DNA of 9,589 nucleotides from an uncultured Chloroflexota bacterium. GTDB lineage: Bacteria > Chloroflexota > Dehalococcoidia > UBA3495. The notes under the pieces are model-generated. The model made no database searches and was not told where the DNA came from. It saw only the letters and a program-made list of their open reading frames with translations. Numbering within the stretch: the stretch's first letter is position 1; the number at the start of each line of letters is the position of its first letter. Position numbers and translations under genes: made by a program. The stretch lies in contig CAJWBT010000066.1 in assembly GCA_913020235.1 (NCBI GenBank), forward strand, positions 1-9,589. The letters run 5' to 3'. Of the stretch, positions 1 to 6,338 are shown one piece after another.

Positions 1-1
1 G

Positions 2-40
2 GGCCGGGCCACCACCGGCAAGCTGCTGCTCATTCCCTAG
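2..40 (+). CDS. C-terminal end of a probable medium-chain quinone oxidoreductase/alcohol dehydrogenase (partial)
   Basis: Only the last 12 codons lie in the window. Read in the frame that ends at the TAG at 38-40 they give GRATTGKLLLIP. A tail of the form (T)TGK(V/L)(V/L)L(I/V)P is typical of the C-terminus of NADPH:quinone oxidoreductase-like members of the medium-chain dehydrogenase/reductase superfamily. No catalytic or cofactor-binding residue is visible, so the family call rests on this tail alone. The gene lies on the same strand as the MIP18 gene, but a strong promoter in between suggests separate transcription units. Confidence 0.5.
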   Translation, partial: GRATTGKLLLIP

Positions 41-42
41 AT

Positions 43-63
43 TGTTGACCTATTCGGTCAACA
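43..63. promoter_or_regulatory. Operator-like inverted repeat over the -35 element
   Basis: TGTTGACC (43-50) and GGTCAACA (56-63) are perfect 8-bp inverted arms around the 5-base spacer TATTC. The left arm contains the -35 hexamer, so a dimeric regulator bound here would block RNA polymerase. A further GGTCA half-site lies at 78-82, near the predicted transcription start. No T-run follows, so it is not a Rho-independent terminator of the upstream gene. The cognate regulator is not in the window. Confidence 0.55.
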
Positions 64-74
64 TTATATATAAT
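45..74 (+). promoter_or_regulatory. Sigma70-type promoter for the MIP18/mrp unit
   Basis: TTGACC at 45-50 (5 of 6 to the -35 consensus) and a perfect TATAAT at 69-74 are separated by 18 bases. Transcription would start near position 81, about 24 bases before the ATG at 105. This is the best promoter match in the window. The -35 lies inside the inverted repeat at 43-63. Confidence 0.75.
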
Positions 75-104
75 TGAGGTCAGGCCCGGCAGCAGGAGGA
101 GAGA

Positions 105-413
105 ATGGTGGAGGCCACGGTAACGCAAGAGGTTGTCTTTGAGACCCTGAAAACCGTTTTCGATCCGGAGATACCGGTAAACATCGTTGACCTGGGACTG
201 ATCTACGACATCCAGGTCACCGGCGGCGACGTCTACGTCCAGATGACGCTGACCTTCCCGGGCTGCGGCATGGGACCGTTCATCGCGCAGCAGGCGGAAT
301 CGGCCGTCCTGGAGATCGAGGGCGTGAATGAGGTGGAGGTCGAGTTGGTTTTCGATCCGCCCTGGACGCCTGATCTCATCAGCGAAGAAGCTCGGATCAT
401 GATGGGGATATAG
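105..413 (+). CDS. MIP18 family (DUF59) Fe-S assembly protein, SufT/PaaD-like
   Basis: This 102-residue protein is a single MIP18/DUF59 domain, the normal length for stand-alone bacterial members. Visible family features are the FDPEIPVNIVDLGLIYDI block (residues 19-36) with the D20-P21-E22 motif, the FPGCGMGP loop (51-58) with the conserved cysteine C54, and the C-terminal block DPPWTPDLISEEAR (84-97). Family members help mature Fe-S proteins in the cytosol, as SufT does in the SUF pathway and CIA2 does in eukaryotes; PaaD-type relatives act in specialised Fe-S maturation. The start is set by a strong AGGAGG at 94-99, 5 bases before the ATG. It stands upstream of an Mrp-type ATPase in the same reading frame. 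MIP18 and Mrp domains are often fused in one bacterial protein, so the pairing supports joint function. The exact subtype (SufT or PaaD-like) cannot be settled from the sequence alone. Confidence 0.9.
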   Translation: MVEATVTQEVVFETLKTVFDPEIPVNIVDLGLIYDIQVTGGDVYVQMTLTFPGCGMGPFIAQQAESAVLEIEGVNEVEVELVFDPPWTPDLISEEARIMMGI

Positions 414-749
414 CGTCGATTGCGGCTCAGCCAGGCTTGCCGATGGGGCGGCGCCCCCTTAAACTTGAATGGGTATCCGCGGGCCTCGTGGCTCGATAGG
501 TTGACCAGACTGCCCCTCTCCCCTCCTGGCGAGACGGGTAGACCGCTTAGGGCCGTGCGTTTCTGGCTCCGGCCGCAGGCCAACTCCTGCGGCCTTCTGG
601 TGTGCCCGATCTGTCGACCAACCGCTCGCCGGGTGAATCCAGGCGGCGTTCTGATAACCGCCATAACAATTTGTATGGCTTGCCCGAGAGAGAACCGTAT
701 AGTCCACCGGTACAACTCCACCGAAAACGGCAGCCTAAAGGAAAGAAGC
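414..749 (+). other. 336-bp gap between the MIP18 and mrp genes; hairpins, no convincing gene
   Basis: Several frames on both strands are open here, including the mrp frame, but none gives a recognisable protein, and the GC-rich composition explains the lack of stops. Two hairpins are visible: GGGGC/GCCCC at 445-457 with a 3-base loop, and a perfect 9-bp stem GGCCGCAGG/CCTGCGGCC at 571-594 with a 6-base loop. The latter is followed by TTCTGGTGTG, which is not a proper T-run, so it is at best a weak attenuator. An imperfect palindrome lies at 660-679. No promoter with good spacing was found for mrp. I do not recognise a known riboswitch. Confidence 0.5.
660..679. promoter_or_regulatory. Imperfect 20-bp palindrome upstream of mrp
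   Basis: Arms GCCATA (660-665) and TATGGC (674-679) are perfect complements. The 8-base centre ACAATTTG keeps a two-fold AATT core. It is 70 bases upstream of the mrp start codon in an AT-richer patch, a plausible place for a regulator site. There is no match to a specific known operator and no independent support. Confidence 0.3.
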
Positions 750-1559
750 ATGTCGACTCCTCAAGAGAATCCAAGGCTGGAGCAGATCAAGCGAAGCTGG
801 CAGCAGAAGCGCCAGATAACCGGCCGCCTGTCCAAAATCGGGAGCAAGATCGGGGTCTACAGCGGCAAAGGAGGCGTCGGGAAGACGACCATCGCGGTGA
901 ACCTGGCCGTAACCCTGGCCCAGGAGGGAAAGCAGGTCGGGCTGCTGGATGTGGACATCGACTGCCCCAATGCAACGCGGGTCCTCGGCATAGTCGACAA
1001 ACCAGATTTCATCGACGGACAGATCATGCCCTCAGAAAAATGGGGAGTCAAAGTGGTGTCGATGGCTTTCTTCCAGGAAAAAGAAGAAGAGGCAATCATT
1101 TGGCGGGGGCCGATGATTCACAACGCCATCACTCAGTTCCTGGAAATAACCGAGTGGGGCGAGCTGGACTATCTGGTGGTGGACTTGCCCCCCGGCACGT
1201 CCGACGCTCCATTAACCATCATGCAGACTTTGCCGATGGATGGCTTCGTGGTCGTCAGCACGCCCCAGCAGCTGGCCAACATAGACGCCAAACGTTGCGT
1301 CAACATGATCCGGAAGCTCAACTTGAACATCTTGGGGATTGTCGAAAACTACACCGGCGAAATATTTGGTGACGGCGCCGGAAAGTTGCTTGCCCAAGAG
1401 ATCGAGGCTCCCTTCCTGGGTAGCATCGCCCTGCGGTCATCCTACCAGGACACCTCCAAGCCGACCACCCTGGTCGACCCGGCGGTGGGCGAAGAGTACG
1501 CCACCGTGGCCGAAGAGGTCAAGAAGAGCCTGCGGGAATTGGGACGCGAAGCGGCCTGA
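750..1559 (+). CDS. mrp: Mrp/NBP35-type P-loop ATPase, Fe-S carrier family, without CPxC
   Basis: The 269-residue product is a deviant Walker A ATPase of the Mrp/ApbC/NBP35 family, cytosolic proteins that bind or transfer Fe-S clusters. The P-loop GKGGVGKTT is at 39-47 (signature lysine K40, K45), the switch I-like DVDIDCPN at 67-74, and Walker B/switch II VVDLPPGTSD at 143-152. In many Mrp proteins a CPxC pair that holds a bridging cluster at the dimer interface follows the VxEN segment near residue 200. Here that segment reads ENYTGEIFGDGAG, with no cysteine. The only cysteines are C72 and C183. Shortened variants of this loop are known in some Mrp relatives. The ATG at 750 is chosen because AAAGGAAAG lies just upstream and the first 30 residues then match a short basic lead-in; the frame is open back to 414, but that extension has no family-like sequence. 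It is convergent with accDA, 17 bases apart. It probably acts with the MIP18 protein. Confidence 0.88.
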   Translation: MSTPQENPRLEQIKRSWQQKRQITGRLSKIGSKIGVYSGKGGVGKTTIAVNLAVTLAQEGKQVGLLDVDIDCPNATRVLGIVDKPDFIDGQIMPSEKWGVKVVSMAFFQEKEEEAIIWRGPMIHNAITQFLEITEWGELDYLVVDLPPGTSDAPLTIMQTLPMDGFVVVSTPQQLANIDAKRCVNMIRKLNLNILGIVENYTGEIFGDGAGKLLAQEIEAPFLGSIALRSSYQDTSKPTTLVDPAVGEEYATVAEEVKKSLRELGREAA

Positions 1560-1576
1560 CCTTCACCGGTGGCCGG

Positions 1577-3418
1577 CTAGGTTTCCTCTCCGGCTGGAAT
1601 CAGGGCCTCGGTTGACTCACTCTCCGGGGCCTTTACTTTCTGGGCCCGGACGGCGCGGCCCTGCCTCCCGCCGTGGGCGGCGATATTGATCAACAACTCG
1701 ACTTCCAGGTTCATGGCCTCCTGGGAGAAGGAGCTTGCCTCGCCCATCCGGCGAAACTTCTGGTAGCGTCGCTTGAGCAGCTTGCCCTGGGACAGCTTGG
1801 AAAGCTCAGCCAGTTGCTTGACGACGGCCAGTTGCATCACGCTCGCCGCTTCCCTGGGGTTGGTATGGGAGCCGCCTTCCGGTTCCGGCACCGCCTGATC
1901 GACGATGCCCAACTCCACGCAGTCTTGGACCGTCAACATCAAGGCTTCCGCCGCCTCACGATCCAACATATGGTCGGGGAAAGGACCGCCCAGGTTGCGG
2001 TTCAACGAAATGGGCGAGTAGATGGCGTACTGCTGCATAAGAATGCGGTCGGACATGCCCAGAGCCAACGCCCCTTCGCTGCCGCCCTCGCCGATGATCA
2101 CGGAAACGACCGGAATGGGCGCCTCGACCATCATCGACAGGGTGTTGGCGATGGCATTGCCGATGCCCTGTTCTTCCGCTTCCAGGCTTGGGTCGGCGCC
2201 CTGGGTGTCGATCAGCGTTACCAGGGGGAGCTTGAACCGGCCCGCCAGGGCGATCAGCCGCTGGGCCTTGCGCAGACCGTCGGCGCACACGTGGTACCGC
2301 TGGCCTTCCAGCGGTGCGCGCCGCTGCTGGCCGATGACAACCACCGGCTCTCCGCACAGAAAGCCCACTCCTCCCACTATCGACCGGTCGTCGCTGCTCA
2401 GACGATCCCCGCGCAGCTCGAAGAAAGGGTCCAACATGGACCGCATATAGGCCATCGCCAGGGGCCGCTCCACGTGCCGCGCGATGGTTACCGCCTCCCA
2501 GACCCCGGTTTCCACCAGCTCCTCCAGCTCGGTCTGGAGCAAATCTTTATGGTTCCCTTTTCCCTGCTTTTGGGAAGTCAGAATTTGCAAGAGCGTTGCC
2601 AGCCGGGGTTGCAAGGCCTCCCGGTCCACTACGTTGTCCAAGAGGCCGTGTCCCAGATGGGCCTCCGCGGTGTGCGCGTCGAGGGGAAGGGGACTTTGAG
2701 AGATCTCGCGCAAGGTCCTCAAAGGCGACAGTCCGATTAAGGAGCCGGGCTCGGCCAGAATCACATCGGCCAGGTTGGCAAAACTGGCGTAGGCCTGGCC
2801 CGTGGAAGGGTTGGCGAGTACCACGATGAACGGTGCTCCGGCCTCCCGTAGCCGCTTGGCCGCGGTCACGGTTTTGGCCATCTGCATCAACGACAGCACA
2901 CCCTCTTGGACCCGGGCGCCGCCGCCGGAAACAAATGCCAGCAGGGGAAGCTCCCGGCGGGCCGCCGTCTCCAGGGCCATGGCCACCTTCTCTCCCACGA
3001 CGCTGCCCATGCTGCCGCCCATGAAGCCAAAGTCCAAGACCACCAGCATCACGTCGACGCCGTCGATTCGACAACGGCCGGTGACCGCAGCTTCGGTCAG
3101 GCCGGTACGGTTTTGGTCCCGGACGAGCAGCTTCCGGTAGCGCCCCCTCCTGGAGAACGAGAGAGGGGCTACTGAACTGAGGTACTTATGGGACTCTTTG
3201 AAAGTGGCCTTATCGGCCAATAACTCAATCCGCTCTCTGGCGGTCAGAGTGTAGTGGAAGCGGCAGAAGGGACATACCCGGTAGGTCAAGTAGGCCGTGG
3301 ACTCGCTGATGGGCTCTTCGCACAGCAAACACCGGTCGTGAACCACCGAAAGATATACGTGGCTCAGGTCTTCATCTCTGCCGAACAGGTGGACCAAAAA
3401 GCTCGCCAGGTTTCTCAA
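1577..3418 (-). CDS. accDA: Fused acetyl-CoA carboxylase carboxyltransferase, beta-alpha (AccD-AccA)
   Basis: The two carboxyltransferase halves, usually separate AccD and AccA, are joined in one 613-residue chain. This enzyme moves the carboxyl group from biotin on AccB to acetyl-CoA, giving malonyl-CoA for fatty acid synthesis. The AccD half begins with a zinc ribbon, C30-x2-C33-x15-C49-x2-C52, then TARERIELL, the FMGGSMGSVVGEK block and GGARVQEGVLSLMQMAK (about 166-182). The AccA half starts near 295 with ARHVERP, FELRGDR (about 333-339), IDTQGADP (403-410) and GEGGSEGALALG (443-454). Several usually invariant stretches are altered: AccD TTGG is STGQ, AccA DTPGAYPG is DTQGADPS, GEGGSGGA is GEGGSEGA, and YSVISPEG is YSPISLNR. 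The frame is open up to a TTG at 3502. I chose the TTG at 3418: AGAGG lies 4 bases upstream, the first zinc cysteine then falls at residue 30 as in ordinary AccD, and an operator-like palindrome occupies 3487-3501. The start is uncertain. No accB or accC lies nearby. Confidence 0.88.
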   Translation of the reverse strand: MRNLASFLVHLFGRDEDLSHVYLSVVHDRCLLCEEPISESTAYLTYRVCPFCRFHYTLTARERIELLADKATFKESHKYLSSVAPLSFSRRGRYRKLLVRDQNRTGLTEAAVTGRCRIDGVDVMLVVLDFGFMGGSMGSVVGEKVAMALETAARRELPLLAFVSGGGARVQEGVLSLMQMAKTVTAAKRLREAGAPFIVVLANPSTGQAYASFANLADVILAEPGSLIGLSPLRTLREISQSPLPLDAHTAEAHLGHGLLDNVVDREALQPRLATLLQILTSQKQGKGNHKDLLQTELEELVETGVWEAVTIARHVERPLAMAYMRSMLDPFFELRGDRLSSDDRSIVGGVGFLCGEPVVVIGQQRRAPLEGQRYHVCADGLRKAQRLIALAGRFKLPLVTLIDTQGADPSLEAEEQGIGNAIANTLSMMVEAPIPVVSVIIGEGGSEGALALGMSDRILMQQYAIYSPISLNRNLGGPFPDHMLDREAAEALMLTVQDCVELGIVDQAVPEPEGGSHTNPREAASVMQLAVVKQLAELSKLSQGKLLKRRYQKFRRMGEASSFSQEAMNLEVELLINIAAHGGRQGRAVRAQKVKAPESESTEALIPAGEET

Positions 3419-3486
3419 AAAGCCTCTACCCAACTTGGCGGCGCCGAGCCGGCCACCGGCTCTGGCTCCCGCCCCAACTGTGTCGA

Positions 3487-3501
3487 TGTATCTATGATAC
3501 A
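3487..3501. promoter_or_regulatory. Perfect 15-bp palindrome in the accDA upstream region
   Basis: TGTATC (3487-3492) and GATACA (3496-3501) are perfect inverted arms around TAT. On the minus strand the site contains TATCAT (3499 to 3494), a 5-of-6 match to a -10 element, although the -35 region is poor. A site of this kind over a -10 would suit a dimeric repressor such as a GntR- or TetR-type protein controlling fatty acid synthesis. The regulator type is a guess. If it is an operator, translation should start downstream, which agrees with the chosen start at 3418. Confidence 0.45.
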
Positions 3502-3502
3502 A

Positions 3503-3835
3503 CTCGCCAACATAAATAGAAACGCACTTCTCGCGTCACCTCGAGATTCGTTGATTGCCGCCCGGCTCAGTTTTATGCTCCAGCGAGTTACCGGAGTATT
3601 ACGGCGTAGCGTTGGAAACCTCCCACTTGGCCGTCGCCGCACCGGGAGGACGATCACCGAGGCGAGGGTGGAATGGCCAACGGGTTACCTGGCCATGCGC
3701 CCAGAAAGGGGTCGGATAGCCGACTCGCTGCATTCCGAGTTGCCGCAGCCCAAGCCCCGAACGGTGCCGCGAGGGGTCTAACCTCAAATACTTAGCAGAG
3801 GGGCGGATACGTGGCGGTCTCCAATCGTCCGCCCG
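3503..3835. other. Gap between the prenyltransferase and accDA genes; dense hairpins, no gene recognised
   Basis: No credible coding frame is present. The right part holds several inverted repeats: ATGGCCA/TGGCCAT at 3673-3696 (10-base loop), GTCGG/CCGAC at 3711-3724, ACTCG/CGAGT at 3723-3740, and GAGG/CCTC at 3771-3785. The two middle pairs overlap and so exclude each other in part. I checked for tRNA T-arm, RNase P, SRP and tmRNA signatures by eye and saw none. The region carries the 3' end of the prenyltransferase transcript and the accDA promoter region, and may include a structured leader. Confidence 0.4.
3801..3834 (-). terminator. Weak hairpin after the prenyltransferase gene
   Basis: GGGCGGA (3801-3807) and TCCGCCC (3828-3834) form a 7-bp stem with a 20-base loop, starting two bases past the stop codon of the prenyltransferase gene. 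On the minus strand it is followed by CCTCTGCTAAGTATTTG, which lacks a T-run. It could be a 3'-end stabilising hairpin or part of a Rho-dependent end, but it is not a canonical intrinsic terminator. Confidence 0.3.
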
Positions 3836-4777
3836 CTAATTAACGGCCTTCTGCACAGCGTAGCCCAGGGTCATCAACAGGGCCGCGAGCATATGAACCA
3901 TGATGGTTGATTGGTTTGCCGGCGTGAGCCGAAGGTAATCGTCGTGGAAGCGCCGGGCCGTCCGCCCCGCCTTCCACGCCAGGGGCATGGTCAACAGCGC
4001 CAGCAACGCGAAAGGCGAGACGCCGAACGCGGCCACGCCCACAACCAGCGACACGTAGCTTGCGGCCAGCACTACCACAAACACCATGGACGAGCGGGCC
4101 CTGCCCAAGCGCACGACCAGGTTGTGCTTCCCCGTGGCCTTGTCCGCCGCATAGTCCTGGAATTGGTTGATGAACAAGACAACCGCGATCAAGAACGCCA
4201 GAGGGATGGAGGCCGCAACCACCTCTGCGGAGACGGTACGGGCCTGAACGTAATAGGCGCCAACGGTCATGAGCACCCCGAAGTTCAGGCCAACGAACAC
4301 CTCACCCACGCCCACTCGCACCAGCCAGACGGTGTAGAGAACGCCCGAGAGCATACCCACCAATCCGATGTACAGGATGGGGATACCCACAATGAAAATA
4401 AGGGCCACACCCACAATAGTCGCCCCAACGAAGGCAACGATGGACTCCAGCAGCACCTCCCTGGGAGTCATCAAGTGGAGCTGAATCATCCTGCTGCCGC
4501 CGCTGTAGGGTCGCACGAACTCGAGGTTCACCTCATCCGTGCCGGCCCGATGGTCGAAGTAGTCATTGATGACGTTGGTACCGATATGCAGGAGGACTCC
4601 TCCAAGCATAGCCATCAGGAAAAGGCCCCAGTCCCATTCACCTTCCCGGCTCCAGGCCATGCAGGTGCCCAGCAGGATGGGGACAACCGACGCCGTCAGG
4701 AACGGGGGCCGTATCTCCTGGTACCAGACCGAAAGCTTGTTGGACCAATGCCGAGCTGCTACGCGCTCTTCCGCCAT
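3836..4777 (-). CDS. UbiA family prenyltransferase, MenA-like integral membrane protein
   Basis: The 313-residue protein is a polytopic membrane enzyme of the UbiA superfamily, which joins a polyprenyl diphosphate to an aromatic acceptor. The N-terminal IRPPFLTASVVPILLGT (22-38) resembles the RPxT...PVLLG opening of MenA proteins. The first Mg2+-diphosphate motif is NVINDYFDHRAGTD (68-81; N71, D72, D75, D81), followed by PYSGGSRMIQ (90-99). The second is QDYAADKATGK (207-217; D208, D212) and runs into HNLVVRLG. Long hydrophobic segments between these suggest eight or nine helices. MenA (1,4-dihydroxy-2-naphthoate prenyltransferase) is the nearest guess; other menaquinone genes are not seen here, so the acceptor is open. 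The start ATG at 4777 lies inside the end of the upstream FAD oxidoreductase gene (19-bp overlap) with GAGGGG 8 bases before it, indicating translational coupling. An open extension to 4948 is only the other frame of that gene. Confidence 0.88.
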   Translation of the reverse strand: MAEERVAARHWSNKLSVWYQEIRPPFLTASVVPILLGTCMAWSREGEWDWGLFLMAMLGGVLLHIGTNVINDYFDHRAGTDEVNLEFVRPYSGGSRMIQLHLMTPREVLLESIVAFVGATIVGVALIFIVGIPILYIGLVGMLSGVLYTVWLVRVGVGEVFVGLNFGVLMTVGAYYVQARTVSAEVVAASIPLAFLIAVVLFINQFQDYAADKATGKHNLVVRLGRARSSMVFVVVLAASYVSLVVGVAAFGVSPFALLALLTMPLAWKAGRTARRFHDDYLRLTPANQSTIMVHMLAALLMTLGYAVQKAVN

Positions 4778-6333
4778 AGCGCAAACCCCTCTTTTGCCGC
4801 CACAATATCCGCGGTACGCTCCCCGGACATGACCACTCCGGCAACCCCGGCCCCTGGCGTGGTCCAGTGCCCAGAAAGGTACAGCCCTTTGATGGGGGTC
4901 CTGGGCTGGAGCCGGTTGAAGCCCATCTGCTTGGGGGAGAAGGCCCACCCGTAAGGAGCGCCGTCCACTGTCAAGGCGAACTCCCGGAGGGTCTCGGGTG
5001 TGGCAACGACCTGCTGGCGCACCGCTCCGGCGAAGCCCGGAGCGCGGTCATCCATCCACTTCACGAAACGTTTTGCGACCTCTCCTCCGGTGGCCTGCCA
5101 GTCCCGCGCCTCCGAATAGGGAACGTAGTTCCACAGGTAAACTGTGTGGGCTCCTTGGGGCGCCAGCGACGGGTCGGTTACCGAAGGCACGGTGACGTCG
5201 CACGGGGCGTCGGGAAGCCCGGACATCATCCGGCTGAAGACCCCGTCCATGTCATAGGAATCATAAATAACGGTGTCGTGCCGGCCGAACCCGGCGGCAG
5301 CCAGGTCCATATCCACGCCCAGTGCCACCTTGACCAGAGACAAGGACGGCTCCATCTTGCCGAGCCCCTTGACGAGCTTGCGCGGCAGGTGCTCCTCTCC
5401 CACCAAGTTGAGGAGGGTGCCCATTGCATCCCCGGTGGACACAACGTGAGTCGCCTTCACCTGAAAACTCTCCCCGGAGGTCCCATTTGTGCCGGCGGCT
5501 CTTCCGTCGGGCAGCCACCGGCCGGTGACGTCCTTGAGGTTGACCCCCGTCACGCGACCCTTGGACACCATGATTTGCTCGGCGCGGGTGTTCAGCAACA
5601 GCTCGCCACCGCACTGCTCCAGTCCGGAGGCGAAGGCTTGGGCCAAATTCCCCAATCCGCCCTTGGGGTAGCACCCGCCGCCCAGGAAATAGGTGGCCAT
5701 GACCACCGTCCAGAAAACGGCTGAAATGCGGGAGGGAGGCAGGCCGAAGAAGACCCACAGAGACGCCATGGCGGCCTTCAAGCGCGGGTCCAAAAGAAAG
5801 GCGTCCATGGCGTCCTGGTAAGTTTTGGACGGATACTTGAGGAAGATGGGCTGGTTGACGGGCACCTTCAGGTACTGCCAGATGCCGAAGGTGTGGGGCA
5901 GCTCATCCACTTCCCGGTACATGGCCAGCATCTCCCGGTACAGCATGCCAAGCTGGCCACGCTCTCCGGGGAAGTGCTCGGAGAGTATGTCCAGAAGCGC
6001 TTCTCCGTCGGCGGGAATGTCGAAGGCGTGCTCCGGGAAAACAACCCGGGCCAGCGGGTTGACGGGAAGGAACTCCACCCGATCGCGGCCGCCGATCCGG
6101 CGCAAGACTTGATCCACTACCCATCCATCGCCACAACCGCTGAGGAGGTGGGGACCAACGTCGAAGGTGAACTCCTCGCGTTGGAAGCTGTGACAGACGC
6201 CACCGGGGGAGGGCCGGTGGTCTGCCACCAGCACCCGCATCCCATGCTGGGCCAGCATGGCGCCGGCGGTCATGCCCGCCAGGCCCGCGCCGATTACCAC
6301 CACATCGTATGAGTCGGAACTAGGAGCCGGCAT
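4759..6333 (-). CDS. CrtI/CrtISO-like FAD-dependent oxidoreductase (phytoene desaturase/retinol saturase superfamily)
   Basis: The 524-residue protein has the N-terminal dinucleotide fold YDVVVIGAGLAGMTAGAML (9-27, GAGLAG at 15-20), an acidic/basic strand end and the RPSPGG flavin-contact segment (40-45), and the FDVGPHLLSG block (57-66). The C-terminal FAD-binding signature GLYLSGHWTTPGAGVAGVVM begins at 483. This layout and length are those of phytoene desaturases, carotenoid isomerases and retinol saturases, which oxidise, reduce or isomerise polyisoprenoid or polyene chains. Fusion to no other domain is seen. It overlaps the prenyltransferase gene, so the substrate may be the prenyl chain or the prenylated product; that is inference. 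The ATG at 6333 is chosen because GGAGGAG lies immediately upstream with good spacing and the FAD fold begins nine residues later. In-frame starts at 6360 and 6528 lack a good RBS and add unrelated sequence. Confidence 0.85.
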   Translation of the reverse strand: MPAPSSDSYDVVVIGAGLAGMTAGAMLAQHGMRVLVADHRPSPGGVCHSFQREEFTFDVGPHLLSGCGDGWVVDQVLRRIGGRDRVEFLPVNPLARVVFPEHAFDIPADGEALLDILSEHFPGERGQLGMLYREMLAMYREVDELPHTFGIWQYLKVPVNQPIFLKYPSKTYQDAMDAFLLDPRLKAAMASLWVFFGLPPSRISAVFWTVVMATYFLGGGCYPKGGLGNLAQAFASGLEQCGGELLLNTRAEQIMVSKGRVTGVNLKDVTGRWLPDGRAAGTNGTSGESFQVKATHVVSTGDAMGTLLNLVGEEHLPRKLVKGLGKMEPSLSLVKVALGVDMDLAAAGFGRHDTVIYDSYDMDGVFSRMMSGLPDAPCDVTVPSVTDPSLAPQGAHTVYLWNYVPYSEARDWQATGGEVAKRFVKWMDDRAPGFAGAVRQQVVATPETLREFALTVDGAPYGWAFSPKQMGFNRLQPRTPIKGLYLSGHWTTPGAGVAGVVMSGERTADIVAAKEGFALWRKSA

Positions 6334-6338
6334 CGCTC

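Noticed and set aside
571..594. 9-bp hairpin as a terminator between the MIP18 and mrp genes
   Set aside because: No T-run follows (TTCTGGTGTG), so intrinsic termination is not supported; kept only as a hairpin in the gap description.
420..749. N-terminal extension of the Mrp protein from a TTG at 420, 110 residues long
   Set aside because: The extension has no Mrp-like or MIP18-like sequence, is rich in R, P, W and C in the manner of non-coding GC-rich DNA, and a good RBS precedes the ATG at 750. Its CGLLVCPIC stretch resembles a cysteine motif only by chance as far as I can tell.
1673..2740. Long open frame of 355 codons on the plus strand, opposite accDA
   Set aside because: It is the antisense of a strongly conserved gene, is rich in H, Q, G and R, and shows no protein family features; a codon-bias shadow.
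3419..3502. AccDA start at the TTG at 3502, adding 28 residues
   Set aside because: No RBS precedes it, it overlaps a perfect palindrome, and the added residues (A, G and R rich) have no counterpart in AccD. It cannot be excluded fully.
4778..4948. Prenyltransferase start at 4948, adding 57 residues
   Set aside because: The extra sequence is the other frame of the FAD oxidoreductase C-terminus, and the ATG at 4777 has a good RBS and gives a typical MenA-like N-terminus.
3911..4954. Plus-strand open frame of 347 codons opposite the prenyltransferase gene
   Set aside because: The translation is rich in H, N, Q and G and mirrors hydrophobic codons of the sense gene; no family resemblance and no RBS.
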